A stretch of DNA of 64,000 nt from JALZAI01 sp038212215 (GCA_038212215.1 JBBQUT010000005.1:62001-126000), one strand, 5' to 3'. Counted from the first letter of the stretch, positions 8,477 to 18,254 are shown. A program made the numbers and translations. Notes: generated by a model not told the origin, from the sequence alone.

Positions 8477-9475
8477 ATGCCGCCGCTGAAGCTGGGATAC
8501 AAGGCGTCGAATGAGCAGTTCTCGCCCAGCGAGTTGCTGAAGTATGGGGTTCTTGCCGAGGAGTGCGGGTTCGACTCGGTGTTCGTCAGCGATCACCTGC
8601 AGCCCTGGCGCCACGACGGCGGGCACGCGCCGTTCGCGATGAGCTGGCTGGGCGCGCTCGGCGCGCGAACAGAGCGCATCACCATCGGCACCTCGGTGCT
8701 CACCCCGACCTTCCGTTACCACCCGGCGATCGTCGCGCAGGCGTTCGCGACGCTCGGCTGCCTGTTCCCCGGTCGAGTCGTGCTCGGGATGGGGAGCGGC
8801 GAGTCGATGAACGAGGTGCCGCTCGGCATCGATTGGCCCGACGGCAAGGAGCGCTTCGCCCGTTTCCGTGAGGCGGTGAAGCTGATCCGTGAGCTCTGGT
8901 CGGGCGAGCGGGTCAGCTTCGAAGGCGAGTACTACCGCACGGACAAGGCGACCATTTACGACCGTCCCGAGCAGCAGGTTCCGCTCTGGCTGGCGTCGTC
9001 CGGCCCCGCGGCCACCCGATTCGCGGGTCGGCAGGGCGACGGCTGGATTACAACATCCGGCAAAGCGGCCGAGCTCTACACCGACACGCTGATGCCCGCG
9101 ATCGCCGAGGGTGCCGAGAAAGCCGGCCGCTCGATTGAGGATCTGGACATGATGATCGAGGTCAAGGTGTCCTTCGACCATGACCGTGACGCGGCTATGC
9201 AGGCGACCCAGTTCTGGGGCGCCCTTGGCCTGAGCGCCGAGCAGAAGTCCGGCGTGGAGGATCCGGTCGAGATGCAGCGCCTCGCCGACGCGCTCACACC
9301 CGAGCAGACCGCGAAGCGCTTCATCGTTTCCACCGATCCGGACGAGCACGTCGAGAACATCAAGACTTATCTCGACCTCGGTTTCAATCACTTGGTGTTT
9401 CACGCGCCGGGCCCGGATCAGGAAAAGTTTCTCCGCCTGTACGAGAAAGAGATTCTCCCGCGGTTGCGAGAGTGA
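8477..9475 (+). CDS. fgd: F420-dependent glucose-6-phosphate dehydrogenase
   Basis: This 332-residue luciferase-like TIM-barrel enzyme oxidises glucose-6-phosphate and reduces cofactor F420 to F420H2 in the cytoplasm. It can be followed along the mycobacterial enzyme from GYKASNEQFSP at the start to NHLVFHAPGPDQ near the end. His40 and Trp44 (SDHLQPWRHDGGHAPF) and a phosphate-binding lysine near residue 196 (TSGKAAELY) are present, as is AKRFIVSTDPDE. AGGAGG lies nine bases before the ATG. It sits directly before fbiC, so F420 reduction and synthesis are linked here, unlike in M. tuberculosis, where the two genes are far apart. Confidence 0.95.
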   Translation: MPPLKLGYKASNEQFSPSELLKYGVLAEECGFDSVFVSDHLQPWRHDGGHAPFAMSWLGALGARTERITIGTSVLTPTFRYHPAIVAQAFATLGCLFPGRVVLGMGSGESMNEVPLGIDWPDGKERFARFREAVKLIRELWSGERVSFEGEYYRTDKATIYDRPEQQVPLWLASSGPAATRFAGRQGDGWITTSGKAAELYTDTLMPAIAEGAEKAGRSIEDLDMMIEVKVSFDHDRDAAMQATQFWGALGLSAEQKSGVEDPVEMQRLADALTPEQTAKRFIVSTDPDEHVENIKTYLDLGFNHLVFHAPGPDQEKFLRLYEKEILPRLRE

Positions 9476-9485
9476 GCGGCACCCG

Positions 9486-12029
9486 ATGAGTGCTTCAGGA
9501 ATGCGCCGTGCGCTGCGCCGCGCCCGCGATGGGGTCGCGCTGGACGCGACCGAGTCCCAGATCCTGCTGTCCGCCCGGGACGACGACTTGGCAGATTTGT
9601 GTGCGTCGGCGGCCCGGGTACGCGATCAGGGCTTGGAATCGGCGGGCCGTCCAGGCGTGGTCACGTACTCGCGCAAGGTGTTCATCCCGCTGACCAGGCT
9701 CTGCCGCGACCGGTGCCATTACTGCACCTTCGCGACGACGCCGAAACACGTCCCGGCGGCCTTTCTCTCGCCGGACGAGGTGCTTGCGATCGCCTCGCAG
9801 GGGGCCGCGCTGGGTTGCAAGGAGGCGCTGTTCACCCTCGGCGACCGTCCGGAGGAGCGCTGGCCTGCGGCCCGCGAATGGCTCGAGTCGCGGGGCTACG
9901 ACTCGACGCTGGACTACGTGCGGGCGATGGCGATCCTCGTGCTCGAGCGCACCGGCCTGCTGCCGCACCTCAACCCCGGCGTGATGACCTGGTCGCAACT
10001 GCAGCGGCTCAAGCCCGTCGCCCCGTCGATGGGGATGATGCTGGAGACGACCTCGCGCCGGCTCTTCGAAGATCCGCACGGCGCACACTTCGGCTCGCCG
10101 GACAAGGATCCGGCCGTCCGGCTTCGGGTGCTCGAGGACGCTGGGCGTTCCAACATCCCGTTCACCAGCGGCATCCTGATCGGCATCGGCGAGACGCTCG
10201 CCGAACGCGCCGACTCGATCTTCGCGCTGCGCCGCGTCGCCCGCGCATACAACGGGATCCAGGAAGTCATCGTGCAGAACTTCCGCGCCAAGCCGGACAC
10301 CGCGATGGCACGCATGCCCGACGCCGAGATCGAGGATCTCGTAGCGACCGTAGCCGTCACCCGCCTCGTACTCGGGCCGCGGATCCGGATCCAGGCGCCG
10401 CCGAATCTGATCGCCGCCGAATTCGCAGCGCTGCTCAGCGCCGGCATCGACGACTGGGGTGGCGTGTCTCCGTTGACGCCCGATCACGTCAACCCCGAGC
10501 GGCCCTGGCCGCAGATCGAGGAACTCGCCGCCCGCAGCGCCGCAGCTGGATTCCGGCTCGTCGAGCGGCTGACGGTCTACCCGAGCTACGTCACTGCGGG
10601 TGAGCCCTGGCTCGACCCGCGGATCATGCCGCATGTCGCCGCGCTCGCAGGCGACGACGGTTTGGCGCGTACCGGCGCGCTCGCGCACGGGATCGCCTGG
10701 CAGGAACCTGACGACGCCTGGACGGCGGACGCCGGCGCGGGCCGCACCGACCTGCACACCGCGATCGACACCGAGGGACGCACGTCCGATCGGCGCGAGG
10801 ACTTCGACAGCGTCTACGGCGACTGGGAGTCGGTGCGCGAGCAGGCGGCGCGCACCTCCGCGCCGCAGCGTCTGGATTCCGACGTCGCGGCGGCGCTGCG
10901 CAGCGCGCAACGGGATCCGTCCGCGCTGAGCGATGCCGACGCGCTGGCATTGCTGCACGCCGACGGCGCGGAACTGGACGCGGTCGCGCGGCTGGCCGAC
11001 GACCTGCGCCACGACGTCAACGGTGGCGCGGTGACCTATGTGGTCAACCGCAACATCAACTTCACCAACGTCTGTTACACGGGCTGCCGGTTCTGCGCAT
11101 TCGCGCAACGCCGCACCGACGCCGACGCCTACACCCTGTCGCTCGACCAGGTCGGCGACCGCGCGGAGGAGGCTTGGGCGCTCGGCGCCACCGAGGTATG
11201 CATGCAGGGCGGCATTCACCCGGATCTGCCCGGGACGGCGTACTTCGACATCGTCCGAGAGGTGAAAAAGCGCGTGCCGGACATGCACGTGCACGCGTTC
11301 AGTCCGATGGAGATCGTGAACGGGTCCGTGCGCACCGGCCTCTCGATCCGGGACTGGCTGAGCGAGGCGAAGGCCGCGGGCCTGGGCTCGATCCCCGGTA
11401 CGGCCGCGGAGATTCTGGACGACGACGTCCGCTGGCTGCTCACGAAGGGCAAGCTGCCGGCCGCGATGTGGATCGAGGTCGTCACAACCGCGCACGAGCT
11501 GGGCATCCGCTCCAGCTCCACGATGATGTACGGCCACGTCGACAACCCGGCGCACTGGCTGGGCCACTTCCGCACGCTGGCTCGGATCCAGCGCGAGACG
11601 GGCGGGTTCACCGAGTTCGTCGCCCTGCCGTTCATCCACACCAACGCCCCGATCTATCTTGCCGGCGTCGCCCGACCCGGGCCGACCGCCCGCGAGAACC
11701 GCGCCGTGCACGCCGCGGCGCGCATCCTGTTGCATGGGCTCATCGACAACGTGCAGTGCTCATGGGTGAAGCTCGGCGTCGACGGCAGTCGGCAGCTGCT
11801 CACCGGCGGGGTCAACGATCTCGGCGGGACGCTGATGGAGGAGACGATCAGCCGGATGGCCGGCAGCCAGCATGGCTCGGCGAAGACCGTCGCCGAGTTG
11901 GAGCAGATCGTCGGCGGCTTGCCGGGACGTGTCGCCGCGCAACGCGACACCCTCTACGGACCGGTCAGCGACGAGCGGCTCGCCCGCGCGCGGGTGTTCA
12001 CCGGTACGCTCCCGAGCCTCGCGGGTTAG
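9486..12029 (+). CDS. fbiC: FO synthase, fused CofG-CofH (FbiC)
   Basis: This 847-residue bifunctional radical-SAM enzyme makes FO, the deazaflavin chromophore of F420, from tyrosine and a ribityl-uracil precursor. The N-terminal CofG half has the cluster motif CRDRCHYC (Cys73, 77, 80). The C-terminal CofH half has CYTGCRFC (Cys530, 534, 537). The fusion is typical of actinobacteria. The start lies ten bases after fgd, consistent with one operon. The 3' end overlaps the convergent histidine kinase gene by four bases, leaving no room for a terminator between them. Confidence 0.97.
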   Translation: MSASGMRRALRRARDGVALDATESQILLSARDDDLADLCASAARVRDQGLESAGRPGVVTYSRKVFIPLTRLCRDRCHYCTFATTPKHVPAAFLSPDEVLAIASQGAALGCKEALFTLGDRPEERWPAAREWLESRGYDSTLDYVRAMAILVLERTGLLPHLNPGVMTWSQLQRLKPVAPSMGMMLETTSRRLFEDPHGAHFGSPDKDPAVRLRVLEDAGRSNIPFTSGILIGIGETLAERADSIFALRRVARAYNGIQEVIVQNFRAKPDTAMARMPDAEIEDLVATVAVTRLVLGPRIRIQAPPNLIAAEFAALLSAGIDDWGGVSPLTPDHVNPERPWPQIEELAARSAAAGFRLVERLTVYPSYVTAGEPWLDPRIMPHVAALAGDDGLARTGALAHGIAWQEPDDAWTADAGAGRTDLHTAIDTEGRTSDRREDFDSVYGDWESVREQAARTSAPQRLDSDVAAALRSAQRDPSALSDADALALLHADGAELDAVARLADDLRHDVNGGAVTYVVNRNINFTNVCYTGCRFCAFAQRRTDADAYTLSLDQVGDRAEEAWALGATEVCMQGGIHPDLPGTAYFDIVREVKKRVPDMHVHAFSPMEIVNGSVRTGLSIRDWLSEAKAAGLGSIPGTAAEILDDDVRWLLTKGKLPAAMWIEVVTTAHELGIRSSSTMMYGHVDNPAHWLGHFRTLARIQRETGGFTEFVALPFIHTNAPIYLAGVARPGPTARENRAVHAAARILLHGLIDNVQCSWVKLGVDGSRQLLTGGVNDLGGTLMEETISRMAGSQHGSAKTVAELEQIVGGLPGRVAAQRDTLYGPVSDERLARARVFTGTLPSLAG

Positions 12030-13696
12030 ACCTCGAGCAGTAACGGCAGCCGCAGGGTGAACGTCGATCCATGCCCCGGCTCGCTGGCGGTGTCGATCGT
12101 GCCACCGTGCTGGACGGCGATCTCCTTCACGATGGCGAGGCCCAGCCCCGAGCCGTTGATTGCCTTGTCGACCGCGTTGCCGGAACGGTAGAAGCGCTCG
12201 AAAATCTTCTGCTGGTCTTCGGCCGAAATTCCGATCCCGTTATCGGAGACGGTGATGATTGCTTCGGTGTCGGTCATCGAGGTCCCGATCGACACCGTGC
12301 CGCCCGCCGCCGTGAATTTCATCGCGTTCCCGAGCAGGTTCGCCAGTGCCCGGTCCAGGCGGTGTGCGTCGCCGCGCACGCGCGCACCAGTCACCGCGCC
12401 GGGGCCGGAGATCGTCTGCTGGTTGGCATCGGCTGCCAGCGTCGTCGCCTGCACGGCGCCGAGCACGACCGCGTCGATGTCCACCGCGGCGAGCAGTGGC
12501 GGACGCTCGCGCTCGCGATCGCGGCGCGAGGCGGCCAGTAACTCCTCCACCATGCTGGCAAGGCGGGCGAGGTTGCGCCCGATGGTCTGCAGCGCGGCGT
12601 GCTGGTCGTCGGTGAGCGGGCCCACCGTCTCGTCCGCGAGCAACTCGGTGAACCCGGATGCAGCAGTGAGTGGGGTGCGCAGGTCGTGCGCAACGCCCGA
12701 GATCAGCTCGCTGCGGACCCGCTCCCGCTCACGGGCCCGCTCGATCGCCGCGCGCTCGTGCTCCAGCGCCTCGAGCAGTGCCCGGTCGGACTCGCGCCGT
12801 GCGCCGACATCCTCGATCTGCTCGATGATGTAGAGCGGTCGTCCGTCGTGGTCGTTGACGGTGGAAATGGACACGGCGGCCCAGATATTTCGTCCGGAGC
12901 TGTGTACGAAGCGGTTCTGGATGCGGTGGACCGAGCGTGTCGTGGCGACGTCGGTGAAGAGCCGGTGGAGCACCCCGCCGTCGCCGGGGTGGGTGAATGT
13001 CTCCATCGGCTGGTTGGTGAGTTCGGTCGCGGTGCGGCCGAACAGGTTGCACATCGCGCGGTTGACCCGCAGAAACTTGCCGCCATCAGCACCGGCCACG
13101 CCCACGAGCGCGATGGCGGTCGGCGCGTCATCGAACGCGGCCCGAAATAGCGTCTCGCTCACCTTCAGGCGTGCGGTCGCCCGCTGCAACGACGCGACGA
13201 GCTGGTGGATCAGCAGCCCGTTGGCGGTGAGGACGGCGAGGGTCAACAACACCCCTCGCATCGTGGACGGCGGATAGTCCGGGCCGCCGATGGCCAGGAT
13301 CGGGGCCACGAGCACCGCCAGCGCGGCGCCCAGCGCGACGACGACGTCGCGGCGGCGGCCGTAGAGTGCGAAGAAGACGACCGGCAGGAAGACCAGCGGG
13401 GCGAGCCCGGAGAAGCCGTAGCCGTCGGCGGTGCGCAGTGCGTGGATCACCGGGAACGCAAGCAGCGGGGCGAGCGACTGGGTCCAGTGCCCGGCTGGCC
13501 GTCGTGACGCGAGGTAGCCGAACGCGACGAGCACGGCGAGCAGCGCCCAGGCGATCGCCCACCAGAGCAGCCGGGGTGGGCTGTTGTCGGGCAGCGCCGG
13601 GGTCAGCGCGGCGAAAGCCAGGACGATCACGAACGGCAGGCCCCGACGCACCGTGAACGCCGACTCCGCCCCACGCAGCGGAGCGCGGGGTGTCAT
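12026..13696 (-). CDS. Membrane-bound PAS-domain histidine kinase
   Basis: This is a 556-residue sensor kinase. About five or six hydrophobic helices fill residues 20-185. A PAS domain follows (about 185-305), then HisKA with the phosphorylated His337 in SGVAHDLRTPLTAASGF, and a HATPase domain with NLLGNAMKF, DNGIGI, the F-box IFERFYR and GSGLGLAIV. The membrane part resembles a MASE-like integral sensor rather than one with a periplasmic domain. No response regulator lies beside it, so it is an orphan in this window and its signal is unknown. It converges with fbiC and is divergent from guaA. Confidence 0.9.
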   Translation of the reverse strand: MTPRAPLRGAESAFTVRRGLPFVIVLAFAALTPALPDNSPPRLLWWAIAWALLAVLVAFGYLASRRPAGHWTQSLAPLLAFPVIHALRTADGYGFSGLAPLVFLPVVFFALYGRRRDVVVALGAALAVLVAPILAIGGPDYPPSTMRGVLLTLAVLTANGLLIHQLVASLQRATARLKVSETLFRAAFDDAPTAIALVGVAGADGGKFLRVNRAMCNLFGRTATELTNQPMETFTHPGDGGVLHRLFTDVATTRSVHRIQNRFVHSSGRNIWAAVSISTVNDHDGRPLYIIEQIEDVGARRESDRALLEALEHERAAIERARERERVRSELISGVAHDLRTPLTAASGFTELLADETVGPLTDDQHAALQTIGRNLARLASMVEELLAASRRDRERERPPLLAAVDIDAVVLGAVQATTLAADANQQTISGPGAVTGARVRGDAHRLDRALANLLGNAMKFTAAGGTVSIGTSMTDTEAIITVSDNGIGISAEDQQKIFERFYRSGNAVDKAINGSGLGLAIVKEIAVQHGGTIDTASEPGHGSTFTLRLPLLLEV

Positions 13697-13831
13697 GATC
13701 GTTCGCGCCCGTGACGGAACATGTACCTATTGTGCCGTCTGGGTGGTGGCTTTGACCGGGCGTGATCGTTGCCCACCTTGCAGCGGCCAGTCGCTGCAGA
13801 GTGGCCGACGATCAAGCGCAGGGCGCGGCCG

Positions 13832-13837
13832 TAGGAT
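13832..13837 (+). promoter_or_regulatory. Candidate -10 box of guaA, probably a leaderless transcript
   Basis: TAGGAT ends seven bases before the chosen guaA ATG, supporting both the start choice and a leaderless mRNA. No convincing -35 box is visible. Confidence 0.4.
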
Positions 13838-13844
13838 TTCGTCT

Positions 13845-15395
13845 ATGCAGGCCGAGCTCGTCCTGGTCGTGGACTACGGCGCGCAGTACGCGCAGCTGAT
13901 CGCGCGCCGGGTGCGCGAAGCACACGTCTACTCCGAGATCGTGCCGCACACCATGCCGGTCGCCGAGATGCTGGCCCGCCGGCCCAAGGCGATCATCCTT
14001 TCCGGCGGCCCGCTGTCGGTGTACGCCGAGGGTGCGCCGCGCGCCGACCCCGCGCTGTTCGACACTGGGGTGCCAGTGTTCGGGATCTGTTACGGGTTCC
14101 AGGCGATGACCCAGGCGTTGGGCGGAACGGTCGCACGCACCGACGGCTCCGAGTTCGGCCGGACACAACTCTCGGTCACCGACCCCGGCGTGCTGCTTCG
14201 AGGGCTGCCCACGACGCAGTCGGTGTGGATGAGTCACGCTGACGCGGTCATCGCGGTGCCGCCTGGCTGCACCGTCGTCGCAGCCACGCGCGGCACGCCG
14301 ATCGCCGCGTTCGAGGACACCGCGCGCGGGCTGGCCGGCGTCCAGTTCCACCCCGAAGTGCTGCACAGCGAGCACGGTCAGGCAATCCTGCACCGCTTCC
14401 TGCGCGACATCGCGCACGTGCGTCCGAGCTGGACCGAGGCGAACATCATCGACGGGCAGGTCGATGCGATCCGGGCGCAGGTCGGCGGCAAGCAGGTCGT
14501 GTGTGGCCTGTCGGGCGGCGTCGACTCGGCGGTGGCGGCCGCGTTGGTGCAGCGTGCCGTGGGCGACCAGCTGACCTGCGTATTCGTCGACCACGGCCTG
14601 CTGCGCGCAGGCGAGGCCGAGCAAGTGGAGCGCGATTTCGTGGCCGCGACCGGCGTCAATCTCAAGGTCGTTGACGCGGCTGGGCAGTTCCTGGACGCGC
14701 TCGCCGGGGTCAGCGACCCAGAGCAGAAGCGCAAGATCATCGGACGAGAGTTCATTCGCTGCTTCGAGTCCGCTGCGCGTGACATCGTGGCGGCCGGGCA
14801 GTCGGTGGACTTCCTCGTGCAGGGCACCCTTTACCCCGACGTCGTGGAATCGGGCGGCGGCACGGGCGCGGCAAACATCAAGAGCCATCACAACGTCGGC
14901 GGGCTGCCTGACGATCTCCAGTTCGCGCTGGTGGAACCGCTGCGGACCCTCTTCAAGGACGAGGTCCGCCGCGTGGGCGAGCAACTCGGCCTGCCCGCAG
15001 AGATCGTCTGGCGCCAACCTTTTCCCGGGCCTGGGTTGGCGATCCGCATCGTCGGAGCGGTGAGCGCGAATCGGCTGGACATCCTGCGTCGCGCCGACGC
15101 CATCGCGCGTGCGGAGTTGTCGGCAGCCGGGTTGGACCGCGACATCTGGCAGTGCCCGGTGGTGCTGCTTGCCGACGTGCGCTCGGTGGGCGTGCAGGGC
15201 GACGGGCGCACCTACGGCCACCCGGTCGTGCTGCGCCCGGTCTCGTCGGAGGACGCAATGACCGCCGACTGGGCACGCGTGCCCTACGACGTGCTCGAGC
15301 GCATCTCCACCCGCATCACCAACGAGGTTCGCGAGGTCAACCGGGTCGTGCTGGACGTGACGTCCAAGCCCCCGGGCACCATCGAGTGGGAGTAG
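13845..15395 (+). CDS. guaA: GMP synthase (glutamine-hydrolysing)
   Basis: This is a 516-residue two-domain enzyme that aminates XMP to GMP using ATP and glutamine. The N-terminal class-I amidotransferase has the triad Cys82 (GICYGFQ), His169 and Glu171 (FHPEVLHSEHG). The ATP-pyrophosphatase loop SGGVDSAVAA starts near residue 223. The C-terminal dimerisation domain ends with the family signature KPPGTIEWE. The frame is open upstream to 13584, but the chosen ATG (MQAELVLVVDYG) gives the usual length and follows a -10 box. It completes the guanine pathway begun by guaB 8 kb upstream, an order shared with mycobacteria. Confidence 0.97.
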   Translation: MQAELVLVVDYGAQYAQLIARRVREAHVYSEIVPHTMPVAEMLARRPKAIILSGGPLSVYAEGAPRADPALFDTGVPVFGICYGFQAMTQALGGTVARTDGSEFGRTQLSVTDPGVLLRGLPTTQSVWMSHADAVIAVPPGCTVVAATRGTPIAAFEDTARGLAGVQFHPEVLHSEHGQAILHRFLRDIAHVRPSWTEANIIDGQVDAIRAQVGGKQVVCGLSGGVDSAVAAALVQRAVGDQLTCVFVDHGLLRAGEAEQVERDFVAATGVNLKVVDAAGQFLDALAGVSDPEQKRKIIGREFIRCFESAARDIVAAGQSVDFLVQGTLYPDVVESGGGTGAANIKSHHNVGGLPDDLQFALVEPLRTLFKDEVRRVGEQLGLPAEIVWRQPFPGPGLAIRIVGAVSANRLDILRRADAIARAELSAAGLDRDIWQCPVVLLADVRSVGVQGDGRTYGHPVVLRPVSSEDAMTADWARVPYDVLERISTRITNEVREVNRVVLDVTSKPPGTIEWE

Positions 15396-15532
15396 CTGAC
15401 TCCGCGCCCGGCCCCCGTCCGGCGTGAGCCATGGCGATCTTCATGCGCATGCCGGCGTGGGACTGCGTGACGAACGAGGATCGACGCGCCGATGACCTGT
15501 TCGCGGACCGGCCACCCTGAAATGATCGTTTC

Positions 15533-16405
15533 ATGCCGATGACAATCGTGAAGGGCACATTCCGCATCGTGGGCGCGTCGCCGGACGGCGACTCGGTCCG
15601 TTTCTATCCCGAGGACGTGGGCGTGTGGGCGAGAGCCGGGATCGCTGTCAAGGCGAACGCGGCGAGTGGCGTGCAATTGCGCCTGGACGCAATCGACGCA
15701 CTGGAGACGCACTACACCCCACCGCACGCCAACGGAATGTGGCGCCAACCCGCCGAGTTCGGCGACGGGGCCGCTACCGCGCTCCTCGACCTGCTCGGTT
15801 TCAGCGGGGTGAGCCGCGACGAGCGCGGGTACGTCACCGCTGCCACTCCGGCAGAGACGCCTGGCTACATACTGACGCGCTTCGCCGACAAGTACGGCCG
15901 CGCCGTGGCGATGGTTTACGCCGGTGGGCGTCGTGGGCGTGCCGCTGATGCAAGCACCGTCTACCTCGGCATCGACGAGATGCGACGGGCGGTGAACTAT
16001 CAGTTGCTTGCGGCCGGTTGGGTGTACCCAACTTTCTACTCGAAGCTCTACTTCGACCTGCGCAGCGACCTTGCCGCTGCTGCCACCGCCGCCCGCGACG
16101 CCAAGTCGGGAGTCTGGGCGGCGGACGCGACGCTGCCCGGCTTCACGTTGCGCTCGCGTGTGCAACTCACCGACGAATTGGTAATCCTGCCCAAGCTCTT
16201 CCGGCGGCTTGCCGAATATCTGACACTCGACGAAACGGGCAAGGTGAGCCTCGCCGGTTTTCCCGCGTTCCTCGCCGCCCACGGTGACACGCTGTTCACA
16301 GTGCCCGCCGGCCAGGCAACCTCGTTGGGAACCCTGGTCGCTCGGCGCGGCCAGAATGTACAGCTGACACTGCCGCCCGAACAGATCGTCTTTCAGGAAG
16401 CGTGA
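15533..16405 (+). CDS. Staphylococcal-nuclease-like protein
   Basis: This 290-residue protein has an N-terminal SNase-like (OB-fold) pattern. The motif SPDGDSVRFYP matches the metal-binding start, LRLDAIDALETH matches the usual R-x-x-G-I-D-A-P-E region, KYGRAVAMVYAG follows, and VNYQLLAAGWVYPTFY matches the N-x-x-L-x-x-x-G-x-A-x-x-Y segment. The C-terminal 90 residues are of unknown type. No signal peptide is visible. The canonical catalytic arginine after DAI is replaced, so nuclease activity is uncertain. It stands alone between guaA and a convergent membrane-protein gene. The start ATG is two codons before a second ATG. Confidence 0.65.
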   Translation: MPMTIVKGTFRIVGASPDGDSVRFYPEDVGVWARAGIAVKANAASGVQLRLDAIDALETHYTPPHANGMWRQPAEFGDGAATALLDLLGFSGVSRDERGYVTAATPAETPGYILTRFADKYGRAVAMVYAGGRRGRAADASTVYLGIDEMRRAVNYQLLAAGWVYPTFYSKLYFDLRSDLAAAATAARDAKSGVWAADATLPGFTLRSRVQLTDELVILPKLFRRLAEYLTLDETGKVSLAGFPAFLAAHGDTLFTVPAGQATSLGTLVARRGQNVQLTLPPEQIVFQEA

Positions 16406-16421
16406 GGCAGCGCGCCCCGGC

Positions 16422-16973
16422 TCAGCCGCGCTGCGATCCCTGCGGGACGGGCTCAGGGGCGTCGACCGATTCGCTGTCGCCGCGTCCGCGGCACGCGGGG
16501 CACCAGGGCTGCAGGGTCCGGTGCGTCGTGTAGCTCAGCAACAGGTAGATAAGGCTGGTCTGCGCCACCGACCAGATGATCAACCCGATCGTGCCGGGGA
16601 TGAACGCTGACCCGATCAGCACGGCGAAGTAGCCGAATACCAGCTTCTTGTTCGCGGCCAGGTGCGCGGTCGCCAGCCTCCGACGACGGTGCACGGCCAT
16701 CTCCGAGGCATTGAGCGGCATTGCCGTCAGGCAATGCTCACACAACCGGCGATCATGCTTTCGCATCAGCAGCCAACTCGCGATGACGAGGGCCATCAGC
16801 GCCACCGGAACGCTCACCGACAGCGAACTGTCGGGCGAGATCGGGTGCACGCGCAGCAGGATCGCAGCAACGATGGTGCCGATAATTGTCTGTGCGCCCC
16901 AGTGGCCGCACCGATTCAATATCCGCGCAGAGTTCGGTGTGGATGGAAACGGCAAAGCGCCGGCCATAGACAT
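16422..16973 (-). CDS. Small membrane protein with two CxxC pairs
   Basis: I do not recognise a family for this 183-residue protein. It has four hydrophobic segments, two before and two after a basic cytosolic stretch. Cysteine pairs occur in RRLCEHCLTAMPLN and in WCPACRG near the C-terminus, and these could bind zinc together. The start ATG at 16973 is preceded by GGGGGA. The gene converges with the nuclease-like gene and has no obvious operon partner. The combination of DNA-facing zinc-like pairs and membrane helices is compatible with a membrane sensor, but that is speculative. Confidence 0.65.
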   Translation of the reverse strand: MSMAGALPFPSTPNSARILNRCGHWGAQTIIGTIVAAILLRVHPISPDSSLSVSVPVALMALVIASWLLMRKHDRRLCEHCLTAMPLNASEMAVHRRRRLATAHLAANKKLVFGYFAVLIGSAFIPGTIGLIIWSVAQTSLIYLLLSYTTHRTLQPWCPACRGRGDSESVDAPEPVPQGSQRG

Positions 16974-17117
16974 GTGGTCCCCCCGAACCCCGGTGCCGAC
17001 GACGCGCCAGCCTGGCGACTATGTCACGCGGACGGCGACTGCTCAACCCGAGCCGAAGATCGCTCGCCGGGCAGGTGGATCAATCACCATTTAGCGGGAT
17101 TACGGGCCGAGCGCCGC

Positions 17118-18254
17118 TCAACTTCGGACGATGTCCACGTTGCCGTCGGCGAGATGCACCTGCACCGTGACCGGCGCGCCGGTCGCCCCGGCCGGCGGAT
17201 CAATCGTCTGATTGAAATTGAATCCGCCTGAGCCGTTCGGGTCGTTGACATCTTGCCCGTCAATCGTCAGCACGCCGAAGCGGATGTTGGCGTCGACGGT
17301 GAGATTGAGGGTCTTCGGTGCGAGAATACGGACCTGACCTGCTGCCATCGTGATGCTCACGGCACGGGCTTGCTGCTGGGCCGCGAGCTTGCGGAGATCC
17401 AGCGTGCCCTGCCCGATCGCAAGGCGATAATCCGCGGCCGGAGCCACCGTTGGCCGCCACTGCTTCTGCCCGGTGCCGTCGTGCAGGCTGGCGTGCGTGC
17501 CGGCAAAGGCGATCAGCCCCGCGACGATCGGGACGAGCAGCGTTGCCAGGCTCCACGGGGTGCGCCGCAAGATTGCACCGACAAGCAAACCGGCGAGCAC
17601 GATCCCCAACGCGGGCCACAGATAAGCCGTCAGCACCACGCCACGTGCCGAGTCGACGAAAGCGATGACGATCAACGTCACTGCCAGGACGCCGAGGGTG
17701 CTCAGGCGCACCGGGGCCGCCCGGCGACGGCGGATCCGCCCGGCTGCAAGGGATTCGTTCAACCAGCCGCGTGCTGCGGGTACCGGAGCAGGCGCATCGC
17801 CTTTCGTCAGGTTCACCATCGGCGCCGCATCGTGCGGACGTCGGCCGCCACGGCTGAGCGCGAAGATCAGCACGACGACCACTGCCGTCACCGGCAGGAT
17901 CCGGCCGGGGGCCCACCAACTGAAGGCCACCAGCCAAAGCAGTATGCCGGCGCCCACAGCCACGATCCAGAAGGGCACCCGCCGCCGGCGCAGCGTGGCG
18001 ATCCACCGGTCCACGGCCGCCGATTCGGTACCGGCGTCCGGCATCGTCGCCCAGAAGAGCAGATAGGCGAGGATCCCGGCGCCACCGAAGAACGCCGACG
18101 TCGCAAACAGCACTCGAAACAACACCGGGTCGACGCCGAAATACTCGCTCAGCCCACCGGCGACACCCGCGCCGACGCGATCGGCCTGGCTGCGCCGTAG
18201 TCGGCGCTGATCGGTCGGGAAATTGGGCGGCGGTGGGTACTCGGTGGTCGTCAT
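17118..18254 (-). CDS. PspC-domain membrane protein with C-terminal adhesin-like beta domain
   Basis: This 378-residue protein has an N-terminal PspC domain (about residues 22-75: GVAGGLSEYFGVDPVLFRVLF). Several transmembrane helices fill the middle. The C-terminal domain is beta-rich (about residues 255-378), with repeated valine-containing strands (TLDLRKLA, VSITMAAGQVRI, LTVDANIRFGVLTIDG), as in DUF2154/LiaF-like proteins. PspC proteins sense envelope stress and often regulate a neighbouring kinase. It is transcribed away from a kinase that also has a PspC domain, 125 bases from start to start, making one divergent envelope-stress module. ATG 18254 was preferred over a long upstream extension lacking family similarity. 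Confidence 0.85.
   Translation of the reverse strand: MTTTEYPPPPNFPTDQRRLRRSQADRVGAGVAGGLSEYFGVDPVLFRVLFATSAFFGGAGILAYLLFWATMPDAGTESAAVDRWIATLRRRRVPFWIVAVGAGILLWLVAFSWWAPGRILPVTAVVVVLIFALSRGGRRPHDAAPMVNLTKGDAPAPVPAARGWLNESLAAGRIRRRRAAPVRLSTLGVLAVTLIVIAFVDSARGVVLTAYLWPALGIVLAGLLVGAILRRTPWSLATLLVPIVAGLIAFAGTHASLHDGTGQKQWRPTVAPAADYRLAIGQGTLDLRKLAAQQQARAVSITMAAGQVRILAPKTLNLTVDANIRFGVLTIDGQDVNDPNGSGGFNFNQTIDPPAGATGAPVTVQVHLADGNVDIVRS

Noticed and set aside
9495..11735. Long minus-strand open frame opposite fbiC
   Set aside because: Antisense shadow; the plus strand encodes both radical-SAM motifs of FbiC.
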